Part shown: in pieces, positions 27,357 to 35,976 of the stretch
Layout: every line of letters starts with the position of its first letter
Numbering within the stretch: the first letter of the stretch is position 1
Assembly (NCBI GenBank): GCA_020344415.1
Contig: CP070825.1
Coordinates: forward strand, 1,177,461-1,241,460
Direction: 5' to 3'
From: Candidatus Aminicenantota bacterium
Lineage (GTDB): Bacteria; Acidobacteriota; Aminicenantia; Aminicenantales; Aminicenantaceae
Length of the DNA stretch: 64,000 nucleotides
Made by a program: the position numbers and the translations under genes
The notes under the pieces: generated by a model
Told to the model about the DNA's origin: nothing
The model's database searches: none
Seen by the model: the letters and a program-made list of their open reading frames with translations, nothing else

Positions 27357-27842
27357 ATGGAAAAGAAATTGCTTCGCTTAACTGTAAACGCTGAATACCA
27401 TGAGCTTTATATTAAGCCAAAAAAACTCTTGGTCGAAGTACTGAGAGATGAACTTGGGCTTACCGGCACAAAAAGAGGGTGTAACACGGGAGCTTGTTGT
27501 GCCTGTAGCGTGTTACTGAATGGTATGACGGTCAAATCGTGTTCTGTATTGGCTATGCAGGTCGAAGGCTTTGAGGTGACTACTGTTGAGGGACTAGCGA
27601 ATGTGGAGAAACTCAGTCCTCTGCAACTCTCATTTCTGGATCATGGTGCTTATCAGTGTGGCTTCTGCACATCTGGAATGTTGATATCAGCAACATCATT
27701 ATTGAGTGAAAATCCGAAACCGACCGCAGAAGAGATAAAAGAGAGTATTCATGGCAATATATGTCGCTGTACCGGATATAACAGCATTATCAGAGCAATA
27801 AAAGCGGTAGCGGGAGGCAAGTACAAGGAGGACAAGCAATGA
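27357..27842 (+). CDS. Molybdenum hydroxylase 2Fe-2S (small) subunit
   Basis: 161 aa, CoxS/XdhC/HcrC family. The N-terminal plant-type [2Fe-2S] site is GCNTGACCACSVLLNG plus a later Cys in VKSC; the C-terminal [2Fe-2S] site is CGFCTSGM and GNICRCTGY. It carries electrons from the molybdenum centre to FAD. It overlaps the start of the large-subunit gene by 4 bases (ATGA), with an AAGGAGG site inside its 3' end, so translation is coupled. Confidence 0.92.
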   Translation: MEKKLLRLTVNAEYHELYIKPKKLLVEVLRDELGLTGTKRGCNTGACCACSVLLNGMTVKSCSVLAMQVEGFEVTTVEGLANVEKLSPLQLSFLDHGAYQCGFCTSGMLISATSLLSENPKPTAEEIKESIHGNICRCTGYNSIIRAIKAVAGGKYKEDKQ

Positions 27843-30115
27843 AGAAGTACGCAGTCATAAATACTCCAATTCACAACATAGATGGGATTGCAAAGGTCAC
27901 AGGCAGGGCACAATATACATTTGATATATCATTGCCCGGTATGCTTCACGGAAAGATCCTGAGAAGCCCATACCCGCATGCAAAAGTTCTAAAGATTAAA
28001 ACAAGAAAAGCGAAGGCTTTAAAGGGCGTAAAAGCAATCCTTACAGGTAAAGATACCCTGGGAGTGAAACAGGGAATTTGGAGGCGTTACAAAGAGCTCT
28101 GCGATGAAGAGATCCTAGCCAGAAGCAAGGTGCGCTATATTGGAGAGCCGGTGGCAGCTGTTGCTGCAGTCGATGAGGATACCGCTGAGGAGGCACTGGA
28201 TTTGATTGAAGTCGAATACGAATCTTTGCCTGCCGCATTCGAACCTCTTGAGGCTATAAAAGAGGGAGCCCCACAGCTTCACGAGCATGCCGACCGGAAC
28301 ATAAATGTCACGAGGCATATTGAATGGGGAGACGTGGATGAAATGTTTAAAAAGGCTGATTATGTCCGCGAGGATTGGTTCAGATGCTCCTCCCAGGCCC
28401 ATGTCTGTATGGAAACGCATTGTGCTGTAGCCAGCTATTCACCTGAAGGAAAGTTGACCGTCTGGACATCGACTCAGTCTCATTATTATATTCAGGTTTT
28501 GCTTTCCTGGATGCTTGGTCTGAGAGAAAGCGATGTGAGAGTGATTTCAAGGTACACAGGCGGTGGTTTTGGAAGCAAATTCGAACTCGATTCTGCTCAG
28601 TTCTGCAGCTCTCTCCTGTCTATGAAGTTATGTCAGCCAGTAAAAATCGTGCTCACGCGTGAGGAAGAATTCATGGCTACTAAGCGCCGCACCCCCATGT
28701 TTTATTATCTGAGAGCGGGTGTAAAAAAAGATGGACAGTTTCTGGCAAAAGAGGCACGGGTGTTCACCGAAGGCGGCGCATACACTGCCATGGGAGCAAC
28801 AGCGCTTTATCTCACTGGATTTTTCCAGGCGTTCCCTTATGTCTGGCCGAGTTACCGATATGATGGATATCGCGTCTATACCAACACTGCGCCCACTTCA
28901 GCGATGCGAGGATTCGGCGCGCCGCAGGCCACATTCTCTGCAGAGACACAGATCGATCTCATAGCGGATGAACTGGGAATTGATCCGATAGAGATAAGGC
29001 GAAAGAATGCCATGTATCCTGGTTATGAGGTTCCTGGGCAGGCTTTTATTCAGAGTTGCGGCCTCAGCCAGTGTCTGGATAAGGTAGAAGAATGGATTCA
29101 ATCAAGAGGGAAATTACCACCCAATCGAGGGATAGGAATAGCTGCCTATGGTTTTATGTCAGGGGGAATCTTCAACTGGTTTGATACGCCTTATGCCTTT
29201 TCTTCAGCCATAGTTAGGATAAACATTGATGGAAAAGTTGACCTTTATGTGGGGTCTCAGGATATGGGGCAAGGTTCAAATACTACTCTGGCCATGATCT
29301 GTGCAGAAGAGTTGGGAGTGCGCGTCGAAGATATCCGAATTCATATGGGCGATACAGAAAATTGTCCTGTAGACCTCGGTGCATGGGGAAGCCGAGAGAC
29401 GCTCATGCAAGGTAATGCCGTTAAGATGGCTGCAGCCGAAGCCAAACGGCAAATCATTGAGTTTGCCGCAGCAAAGCTGTCACCGAATATCGTTTATGAC
29501 CTGGACATAAAGGACAGGTGGGTGCATCTCATTGCACGTCGTGAGCGGGGTATTTCGTATTATGATGTTGTGAAGGAGGCCATCCGAGGAAAGGATGGAC
29601 AGCCAATTATTGGGAGGGGACATTATACACCGCATCGCAAAGGGATGATATCACCAGCGTACAGCTTCGGGGTTCAGGCTGTGGAAACAGAGGTTGATCC
29701 AGATACCGGAAAAATTACGCTTAAAAATTGTGTGACTGCACATGACTGCGGGCAGGTGATCAATCCATTAGGAGTCCAGGGACAGCTTGAGGGAGCAATT
29801 GCCATGGCAGCAGGGTATGGTTTTACAGAGGATCTCCCTATGGATGAAGGAAAGATTTTGAATCCAAATTTAGTTGACTATAAGGTTCTGAGAGCTACAG
29901 AAATGCCGGAAACAGAAGTGGTAGAGGTAGAGACCTACGAGCCCGAAGGGCCATTTGGAGCTAAGGAGGCAGGCGAAGGTCTCACAAATCCAACTGCAGG
30001 TGCTTTAAGTAATGCGATATATCACGCCGCTGGAATCAGTATCAAGAACTTGCCAATAACACCGGAGAAGGTACTCGAAGCACTCAGAGAGAAGAACAAG
30101 AAAAAGAAAAAATAA
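27839..30115 (+). CDS. Molybdenum hydroxylase molybdopterin-binding (large) subunit
   Basis: 758 aa, CoxL/XdhA/HcrA family. The a/b hammerhead domain lies near the N-terminus (IDGIAKVTGRAQYTFDI). Molybdopterin contacts are TGGGFGSKFE, TSAMRGFGAPQ and QDMGQGSNTT, and the active-site Glu is in GPFGAKEAGEG. The CO-dehydrogenase signature loop (Cu-binding Cys) is not evident, so CO oxidation is unlikely. Substrates in the family include purines, aldehydes, N-heterocycles and 4-hydroxybenzoyl-CoA. An aromatic or heterocyclic substrate fits the surroundings; this is inference. Confidence 0.9.
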   Translation: MKKYAVINTPIHNIDGIAKVTGRAQYTFDISLPGMLHGKILRSPYPHAKVLKIKTRKAKALKGVKAILTGKDTLGVKQGIWRRYKELCDEEILARSKVRYIGEPVAAVAAVDEDTAEEALDLIEVEYESLPAAFEPLEAIKEGAPQLHEHADRNINVTRHIEWGDVDEMFKKADYVREDWFRCSSQAHVCMETHCAVASYSPEGKLTVWTSTQSHYYIQVLLSWMLGLRESDVRVISRYTGGGFGSKFELDSAQFCSSLLSMKLCQPVKIVLTREEEFMATKRRTPMFYYLRAGVKKDGQFLAKEARVFTEGGAYTAMGATALYLTGFFQAFPYVWPSYRYDGYRVYTNTAPTSAMRGFGAPQATFSAETQIDLIADELGIDPIEIRRKNAMYPGYEVPGQAFIQSCGLSQCLDKVEEWIQSRGKLPPNRGIGIAAYGFMSGGIFNWFDTPYAFSSAIVRINIDGKVDLYVGSQDMGQGSNTTLAMICAEELGVRVEDIRIHMGDTENCPVDLGAWGSRETLMQGNAVKMAAAEAKRQIIEFAAAKLSPNIVYDLDIKDRWVHLIARRERGISYYDVVKEAIRGKDGQPIIGRGHYTPHRKGMISPAYSFGVQAVETEVDPDTGKITLKNCVTAHDCGQVINPLGVQGQLEGAIAMAAGYGFTEDLPMDEGKILNPNLVDYKVLRATEMPETEVVEVETYEPEGPFGAKEAGEGLTNPTAGALSNAIYHAAGISIKNLPITPEKVLEALREKNKKKKK

Positions 30116-30126
30116 GGAGGCCAACC

Positions 30127-30342
30127 GTGGCTTACAAATGTCCTGTATGTGGAAAGACCTGGCCCGATACTATGGATTTGGCTCGTCATGTGTTTGGAAC
30201 CGGTGATCAGGCCCACAAGGATTGGGTGAATTCTAAAGGGCTCAACTTTGTCGAGCTCTTGCTCATCCAGACCATGGAACCAGGCAATAAAGGCTATAAG
30301 ACTCTGGCAGAATTGCTGGAGAAAGAGGCAGAAAGGGTATAG
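30127..30342 (+). CDS. Small zinc-finger-like protein in the molybdenum hydroxylase operon
   Basis: 71 aa. The start is GTG with an AAGGAGG site 6 bases upstream. YKCPVCGKTW followed by LARHVFGTGDQAHKDW gives a C-x2-C...H...H arrangement like a single C2H2 finger; the remainder is helical. The family is not recognised by name. Its place between the large subunit and CoxG suggests a role in maturation or regulation of the enzyme rather than a stand-alone transcription factor. Similar tiny genes are easily missed by annotation. Confidence 0.65.
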   Translation: MAYKCPVCGKTWPDTMDLARHVFGTGDQAHKDWVNSKGLNFVELLLIQTMEPGNKGYKTLAELLEKEAERV

Positions 30343-30351
30343 GAGGAGAAG

Positions 30352-30804
30352 GTGATAATAGAGGGAAGTATCATGCTTAAAGCACCTATTGAGAAGCTAT
30401 GGGATACACTTTTGGAACCCGAGACACTTCGTGAATGTATTCCGGGTGCTGAAAAGATAGAGCGCATCGACGAGAACACGTACGATTGTGTGGTCAAGCA
30501 AAAGGTTGGTCCGATTTCAGTAACGTTCAGGTTTAAGAATACCCTGACGAGGATAGAGCCCCCGATACATTTAGAGATGGAGGGCGAAGGAGTGGATATT
30601 GGTAAGGCTGGTCGCTTCGTTCAAAAAACGAGCATAGATTTAAAGGATAATGAAAGGGGAGAAGTGGAGGTTTCTTATAAATGCAATGCGAGTATAGTCG
30701 GTAAATTAGCTATGTTTGGAGATCGAATATTGAAGGCCAAGGCTAAAAAAGTGGAAAAAGAATTTACCACCGCTTTACAGAAAAAACTTGAAAGCGTCGT
30801 TTAA
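30352..30804 (+). CDS. CoxG/SRPBCC family protein
   Basis: 150 aa with a GTG start preceded by GGAGGAGAAG. The carbon monoxide dehydrogenase subunit G (CoxG) pattern is clear: GSIMLKAPIEKLWDTLLEPETLRECIPGAEKI, then YDCVVKQKVGPISVTF and a C-terminal amphipathic helix. CoxG recruits the hydroxylase to the membrane or quinone pool in CO dehydrogenase systems. This is the last gene of the operon, which therefore reads small Cys protein, FAD, 2Fe-2S, Mo, zinc finger, CoxG. Confidence 0.85.
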   Translation: MIIEGSIMLKAPIEKLWDTLLEPETLRECIPGAEKIERIDENTYDCVVKQKVGPISVTFRFKNTLTRIEPPIHLEMEGEGVDIGKAGRFVQKTSIDLKDNERGEVEVSYKCNASIVGKLAMFGDRILKAKAKKVEKEFTTALQKKLESVV

Positions 30805-30837
30805 ATATTTTTCTAAAGATTATCCTTGATGATATTT

Positions 30838-31026
30838 TGTATTGATGCAGGGGCTTGATTCATTTGTAGCGGCTTGATTTATCAAGCCACATTGTCATTG
30901 CGAGGAATGGAATGAGGAAGCAATCTCATATAAAGGATGAGATCGCCACGCTTTGCTCGCGACAGAGGATCGCCACGCTTTGCTCGCGACGACGGAAATG
31001 TAGGGGCTTGATTTATCAAGCCCACA
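30838..31026. repeat. Hairpin and CATTGCGAG repeat cluster between convergent operons
   Basis: Contains GGGGCTTGATTC fragments, a GGCTTGATTTATCAAGCC hairpin, a CATTGCGAGGAATGG to AGCAATCTCATA unit, a tandemly repeated GATCGCCACGCTTTGCTCGC segment and a final GGGGCTTGATTTATCAAGCCC (about 31003-31023), which abuts the stop codon of the minus-strand LeuD-like gene. Confidence 0.75.
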
Positions 31027-31028
31027 TG

Positions 31029-31556
31029 CTATCTATTCTTTAGCCTTTGCTTGGTGTACTCGACCAATCCCCCTGCCTTAAAGATGAGCATGGCTTGTTC
31101 TTCCCAAGGTGGGAATGAAAATTCCTGAGGAGCAAAGAAAATTTTACCGCTTGTGAGGTCTATTTTCATTTTAAGATTTAAATGCTTTGAGCCTTGCTCT
31201 TCTTGTTGTTCAAATACAGCATCAACCACTCCCGGGCATTCTATCGAAGCTAAAGCAGAATTTATAGAATTTCGATAGAAGAGGCGGGCAAAAGACTTGG
31301 CGACAACGGCATCTATCCCGGCATATTTTAAACATGTCACTGCCTGCTCTCTGGATGAGCCACAGCCAAAGTTTTTCCCGGTAACGATAACGTCATTCCT
31401 TCTGGCCTGCTTGGCGAATTCAGAGTCATAGTCTTCCATCGCATGGATAGCTTGTTCTTCGGGTCTAAGGGGCTCATATGTGTATTTTCCCGGGAAGATC
31501 AGATCAGTATTTATATCGTCATCCTTAAAGATCCACACTCTTCCTTGGATCATCAT
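31029..31556 (-). CDS. LeuD-like small subunit of an aconitase-superfamily hydratase
   Basis: 175 aa swivel domain. Key motifs are [16 protein letters not shown], the substrate loop [12 protein letters not shown] and [22 protein letters not shown]. It joins the LeuC-like large subunit encoded one base upstream to form a (de)hydratase of the isopropylmalate/homoaconitate/dimethylmaleate group. Two ATG codons are adjacent (31556 and 31553), so the start is ambiguous by one residue. Its exact substrate is not determined by sequence. Confidence 0.85.
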   Translation of the reverse strand: MMIQGRVWIFKDDDINTDLIFPGKYTYEPLRPEEQAIHAMEDYDSEFAKQARRNDVIVTGKNFGCGSSREQAVTCLKYAGIDAVVAKSFARLFYRNSINSALASIECPGVVDAVFEQQEEQGSKHLNLKMKIDLTSGKIFFAPQEFSFPPWEEQAMLIFKAGGLVEYTKQRLKNR

Positions 31557-31557
31557 C

Positions 31558-32808
31558 TTATGCCTCCGCTGTGATGTATCCTGCCAATGCTGATGTAGCT
31601 ACGGTGGCAGGACTGGCAAGATAAATTCCAGTATTTTCCTTACATCCCATTCTACCTTTGAAGTTACGATTTGCAGAGCTGATACAGTTTTCTCCTGGTG
31701 CGAGGACCCCACCATAGGCTCCAAGACAGGGACCGCAAGAGGGAACAGCGACTTCTGCTCCTGCATGTAGCAGTTTTTCGATATAGCCAAGCTTTAGAGC
31801 TTCACGGAGTACCTCTTGGGAGGCAGGGTAGACCAGTAATCGTACTCCAGGTGCAATTTTTTTTCTGCTGATAATTCTAGAAGCGATTTTCAAATCATCC
31901 AGCCTTCCGTTTGTGCACGTGCCTAAGAGAGCAACATCGATTTTTACTTTTTTTAAATTTTTTGCAGGTTTGACATTGTCTACTTTATGCGGGCATGCTA
32001 CTTGAGGCTCTAAGTTATTTAGATCATACTCAAGAACTTTTTCATAAGATGCATCAGCATCCGCGAAAAGAGGTTCGTAGCGTTGCTTGATTCTGCCTTT
32101 TAGCCAATCCTGGGTTGTTTTATCGAACGGAACAATCCCTGCTTTTGCGCCCATTTCAGCGCACAAATTGCAGATGGTCATCCTTTCGCTGATAGACATC
32201 TTGTTCACAATGCTGCCATAAAACTCAACTGCTTTATAGTTAGCCCCATCTGCAGCTACCTGTCCGATAATGTGAAGTATGACATCCTTGGCATAAACAC
32301 CTTTTTTGAGTCTGCCTTTAAGGACAATTTTGATTGTGCCAGGTACCTTTAACCAGGTTTCGCCGATGGCCCAGACACTGGCCGTTTCAGTTCGTCCTAT
32401 AGGTATTCCCGCAGCACCAAAGGCACCATGAGTCGTTGTGTGCGAATCAGAACCGAGAATAATTTTACCGGGCAAGACATGTCCTTTTTCGGGCAAAACC
32501 TGATGACAGATTCCTGTTCCACAATCGTAAAAATGTTTGATTCCCTGTTCTTTGACGAAGTTTCTGATGATTTTATGATTCAAGGCTTTTCTCTCGTCAG
32601 GTGGCGGCACAGCATGATCTAGGGCTATGAAAACGCGGTTAGGATCCCACACTTTTTTTGCGCCTATTTGCTTAAAAATTTTTGATATGGCTGCCGAGTT
32701 ATCATGAGAAAGGATGCGGTGGGGAGTTACGAATAAGATTTCTCCGGGTTTAACAGCGCTTTTTCTAGATGCCTTAGCTATAATTTTTTCAATTAAAGTC
32801 TGTCCCAT
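31558..32808 (-). CDS. LeuC-like large subunit, 3-isopropylmalate/homoaconitate-type hydratase
   Basis: 416 aa, the compact archaeal-type LeuC. [4Fe-4S] ligands lie in LGTCTNGR and [11 protein letters not shown]; substrate and catalytic motifs are [28 protein letters not shown] and [12 protein letters not shown]. It follows CitF in the same orientation. Candidates are isopropylmalate isomerase, homoaconitase or dimethylmaleate hydratase (DmdA-like). No leuA or leuB neighbour exists, so leucine biosynthesis is not supported by context; a role with the nearby citrate/citramalate-type lyase is plausible. Confidence 0.85.
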   Translation of the reverse strand: MGQTLIEKIIAKASRKSAVKPGEILFVTPHRILSHDNSAAISKIFKQIGAKKVWDPNRVFIALDHAVPPPDERKALNHKIIRNFVKEQGIKHFYDCGTGICHQVLPEKGHVLPGKIILGSDSHTTTHGAFGAAGIPIGRTETASVWAIGETWLKVPGTIKIVLKGRLKKGVYAKDVILHIIGQVAADGANYKAVEFYGSIVNKMSISERMTICNLCAEMGAKAGIVPFDKTTQDWLKGRIKQRYEPLFADADASYEKVLEYDLNNLEPQVACPHKVDNVKPAKNLKKVKIDVALLGTCTNGRLDDLKIASRIISRKKIAPGVRLLVYPASQEVLREALKLGYIEKLLHAGAEVAVPSCGPCLGAYGGVLAPGENCISSANRNFKGRMGCKENTGIYLASPATVATSALAGYITAEA

Positions 32809-32821
32809 AATTCCACCTTTT

Positions 32822-32966
32822 ACTAAATGTCATTGCGGGCATGGCGTGGCGATCCTCTGTCGCGAGCGTAGCGTGGCGATCTCATCCTTTATATGGGATT
32901 GCTTCGTCATTTCATTCCTCGCAAAGACATTTTTTTACAGTTGAGCATGATGAATCAAGCCCCTAC
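32822..32966. repeat. CATTGCGAG repeat and hairpin supplying the citF stop codon
   Basis: CATTGCGGGC and GGCGATCCTCTGTCGCGAGC units are followed by the return copy and, on the minus strand, TGTAGGGGCTTGATTC. The TAG of that repeat is the stop codon of the CitF-like gene (32963-32965). Confidence 0.75.
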
Positions 32967-34516
32967 AATACCTTATAGACAACGTCTATCATGGTCCCAT
33001 CCACCCATTGAATGGCAGCTACAACATGCTTTTTATCTGCTTTGGGAGGGGATGGTGCTCCACCGCATATTTGCTCCACATCTTTCTTGATATCTTCAAT
33101 GGGCTTTGTCGGCAGGCTTGAGCCCTTCAGTGCCTTCAGCAAGTCTTTCCGCATGGGATTGATAGCAATGCCTTTCTCTGTGACGACTACATCTATAAGC
33201 TCACCAGGACCACAGATGGTTGTGACATTGTCAACGATGACAGGTATGCGGTCGCGGAAGGAGGGTACAGCCAGTATTGTGCATTTGGAGAAGAGACAAT
33301 CCTGCCAACCTCCCATTCCATGGAGAAGCATGCCGTCAGAATGAGTGACGACATTGGCATTAAAATGAACGTCTATTTCTGTCGCCCCTAATACGGCTGC
33401 ATCGACCATGCTGGCAAAGTTCCCCTTGCCGTGATAGTTGTAACTTGTGAATGGACTTGTGTTAACATGATGGGGATTTTCTCTCATGGATTCAATTCCA
33501 TCTAAATCAAATGTCTGTCCATCAAGAATATAGTCAGTTAGCCCTTCATCCAACAATTCGACCAAATACTTTGTGCTGCCACCTCTGACAAATCTTGCCT
33601 TTATATTTGCCTCTTTCATGAACTCTTTCAAATACATGACAAATGCCAAGGCGATTCCTCCGGCACCGGCCTGAAAGGAAAAGCCATCCTTCATGATTCC
33701 TGATTCTTTTATGAACCGGGCTGTGTACTCTGCTATTAAAAGCCTGGCTGGGCTTCGGGTTATCCGCGTGGTTCCAGAGACAATTTTATTCGGGTCGCCA
33801 ATATCCTCTATCGTTACTACGTAATCGACATAATTTCCATGAATTTGCCAGGGGATACAGGGAAACGGTATCAAGTTATCAGTGACAATGATGACTTTGT
33901 CTGCATATTGAGAATCAACAAGAGCGAAGCCTAGAAGTCCGCAGGCTGATTTTCCGGTCAATCCATTCGCATTCCCAAAAGGGTCAGCTGTTGGCGCAGC
34001 GATGACCGCGATGTCTATATGGACCTCTCCGTCCTGAGCAGCTCTGTATCTGCCTCCGTGAGAACGGAGTACTCCCTGGCCTTTCATTTTACCCAGTGAA
34101 CAATATTCTCCAAGCGGGCCATTCAGGCTTGCCTCTATATGATGAACTACTCCTGATTCCAGATGTTTGATGATAGGAGCGTGGCAGGGGAATGAAGCAC
34201 TTGGGTACCATCGGGTGTTCTTGATTCCCATCTTAGCAATAGTATCGAAGAGTCGATTTGCTAATTTATCTCCATCCCGGAAATGATGATGTGTAGAAAT
34301 GGTCATTCCATTTCGGATACCTGCTCGTTTGAGCGCTTCCTGTAGACTGGGGAGAACTTTATCCCCATTTTTGGGGTAATTGGAGCAGGAGACGACAGGA
34401 GGAGAGGCTTTTCTGCCAGTGGGCTTATATTTCCCTACACCTTGGTATGGGATGACCGGTTTCCCGTTTATTTTTTCAGGTATCCATCTACCCGCTGCAT
34501 TAATTTTTCCTTTCAT
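32963..34516 (-). CDS. citF: Citrate lyase alpha subunit (citrate:acetyl-ACP transferase)
   Basis: 517 aa. CitF signatures are TISTHHHFRDGDKLANRLFD, GPLGEYCSLGKM, IDIAVIAAPTADPFGNANG, TGKSACGLLGFALVDS, AGAGGIALAF and FNANVVTHSDGMLLHGMGG. It transfers the acyl-carrier group between acetate and citrate (or citramalate). The ATG at 34516 is preferred because GGAGGG lies about 10 bases upstream; a longer frame has none. The gene overlaps the end of citDE by 17 bases. The stop codon is contributed by a dispersed repeat. Confidence 0.9.
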   Translation of the reverse strand: MKGKINAAGRWIPEKINGKPVIPYQGVGKYKPTGRKASPPVVSCSNYPKNGDKVLPSLQEALKRAGIRNGMTISTHHHFRDGDKLANRLFDTIAKMGIKNTRWYPSASFPCHAPIIKHLESGVVHHIEASLNGPLGEYCSLGKMKGQGVLRSHGGRYRAAQDGEVHIDIAVIAAPTADPFGNANGLTGKSACGLLGFALVDSQYADKVIIVTDNLIPFPCIPWQIHGNYVDYVVTIEDIGDPNKIVSGTTRITRSPARLLIAEYTARFIKESGIMKDGFSFQAGAGGIALAFVMYLKEFMKEANIKARFVRGGSTKYLVELLDEGLTDYILDGQTFDLDGIESMRENPHHVNTSPFTSYNYHGKGNFASMVDAAVLGATEIDVHFNANVVTHSDGMLLHGMGGWQDCLFSKCTILAVPSFRDRIPVIVDNVTTICGPGELIDVVVTEKGIAINPMRKDLLKALKGSSLPTKPIEDIKKDVEQICGGAPSPPKADKKHVVAAIQWVDGTMIDVVYKVL

Positions 34517-35725
34517 CTTTGTGTCCCTCCTTCCAATTCGCTGGAATCTGTTTATTCTGAATTGCAAGTTTTAAGATTTTCTCAGCACGTTTCACTACTG
34601 GTGGATCTATCATTTTTGTCCCCAGGGATACAACTCCGCTCTTCTTCCTCTTGGCTTTGTCGAGAGCAAGGCTTATTTTTTTTGCTCGCTCGATTTCTCC
34701 CTCACTAGGGGCAAAGGATTCATTGACAATTCTTATCTGTCCGGGATGGATGCATCCTTTTCCCTCAAATCCGAGAGATTTTGCTTCAAGGACGCTTTGC
34801 CTTAATCCTTCTTCGTCCGCAACATCTGAAAACACACTGTCGATGGGTTGTATCCCCGCTGCCCTAGCTGCAAGTACTACCTGGAGTCTTGCCAGAAGAC
34901 TCTCCCTGCCCTCAAGAGTACGTTCAGTACCGATATCAGCAGTAAAATCCTCGAGGCCGATGGTCAAAGCCACATTATTCTGAGAAGCCACGGCAATTTC
35001 ATAAGAATTAACCACTCCGAGGGCGCTCTCGATTATTGGCATCAAGTAAATTTCATTTTTTATTTTGCGTTGTGAGCGAAGGCTTTGTATGTGGGCGTCG
35101 ATTTCTTTGACAGCATCTGCGTCCTCGCATTTTGGGATGAGCACTGTATGGGCGCCATGAGGAACAATAAAATCTAAGTCCTTCATTCCTATCGGCAATT
35201 GGTTGATACGTACCATCCTTTCCGCGCCCATGAAATCTACCTCCCTGAGAGCATTTCTCACAATGAACCGTGCGGATTCCTTTTCTGCAAGAGCAACAGA
35301 ATCCTCTAAATCGAGAATGATGCCATCAGGTTTGTAAAGGCCAGCATTGATGATTAATCTTGGCTGATCCCCTGGGAGGTAGAGCCGGCTTCGTCGAAAT
35401 CTATCCCGTTTTGCCGTATAGAGATTTTGATGGATAATCGGTGAAAGAAATTCTTCTTCTTTCTTGGGTAGACATTTTTTCACGGCTGCCTCTATCCTGG
35501 CGGTCAATACAAAAGGAAGGCTCCCGCTATCTTCGATATAGAGATGAGCATTCGCAATTTCAAAAAATTTGAGCATCTTCTCCGCAGTCCTTCTTATTGC
35601 TTTTCCGTACAGGGACTCGACTTTACTTTTTAGCTCAATCTTGATGCCCCCACTCTTTTTTATCTCAAGATGCACCAAGCAATCTGAGGCTGTTTCTTTT
35701 TTTCCGATTTAGCTTTATTTGCCAT
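34500..35725 (-). CDS. Citrate lyase gamma-beta fusion (CitD-CitE), apparently requiring a -1 frameshift
   Basis: A CitD acyl-carrier domain joined to a CitE aldolase domain. The ATG at 35725 has a strong GGAGGT site 6 bases upstream and reads MANKAKSEKK; at A_AAA_AAG (35702-35696) a -1 shift continues as ETASDCLVHLEIKK, which supplies the CitD SDC motif whose Ser carries the prosthetic group. Without the shift the first frame stops after 21 residues. The downstream frame alone has only an unsupported TTG at 35678 that would delete the Ser. CitE features are RSRLYLPGD, GIILDLEDSV, MVRINQL, IPKCEDAD and GLEDFTADIG. It cleaves citryl- (or citramalyl-) ACP to oxaloacetate (or pyruvate). Confidence 0.8.
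35696..35702 (-). promoter_or_regulatory. Candidate -1 ribosomal frameshift heptamer A_AAA_AAG in citDE
   Basis: On the minus strand the heptamer lies in phase with the ATG at 35725 (codons GAA AAA AAG) and is the dnaX-type slippery sequence. The two frames overlap here and the protein homology switches exactly at this site. A homopolymer length error (7 versus 8 A) would look the same. Confidence 0.55.
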
Positions 35726-35749
35726 GCTTGCACCTCCGATATAATTACA

Positions 35750-35976
35750 CATCTGTCATTGCGAGCGCAACGATCCTCTGTCACGAGCGTAGCGTGGTGA
35801 TCTCAACCTTTATATGAGATTGCGCAGCCTGTTCCGAGCAACGCGAGGAATCTCTTCCATTCCTCGTAATGACAATGTGGGCTTGATGAATCAAATCCCT
35901 ATACCTCGCATAATGTGGGCTTGATGAGTCAAATCCCTACACCTCGTATAATAGGGGCTTGATGAATCAGCCACTA
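35750..35976. repeat. CATTGCGAG repeat plus three hairpin copies; supplies a stop codon
   Basis: One CATTGCGAGCG/GCGATCC unit with its return copy is followed by three copies of a GGGCTTGATGAATCAAATCCC-type hairpin at about 35878, 35912 and 35950. On the minus strand the TAG inside the last copy (TGTAGTGGCTGATTC) ends the fused aconitase gene at 35974. Confidence 0.75.

Noticed and set aside
26461..30115. Assignment as 4-hydroxybenzoyl-CoA reductase HcrBCA
   Set aside because: The FAD subunit lacks the extra cysteine-containing loop that binds a [4Fe-4S] cluster in HcrB, so only family-level naming is justified.
27839..30115. Aerobic CO dehydrogenase large subunit
   Set aside because: The copper-binding Cys loop of true CoxL was not found; CoxG also occurs with other molybdenum hydroxylases.
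31029..32808. Leucine biosynthesis operon
   Set aside because: LeuCD-type genes are present but there is no 2-isopropylmalate synthase, and the flanking genes are citrate lyase subunits.
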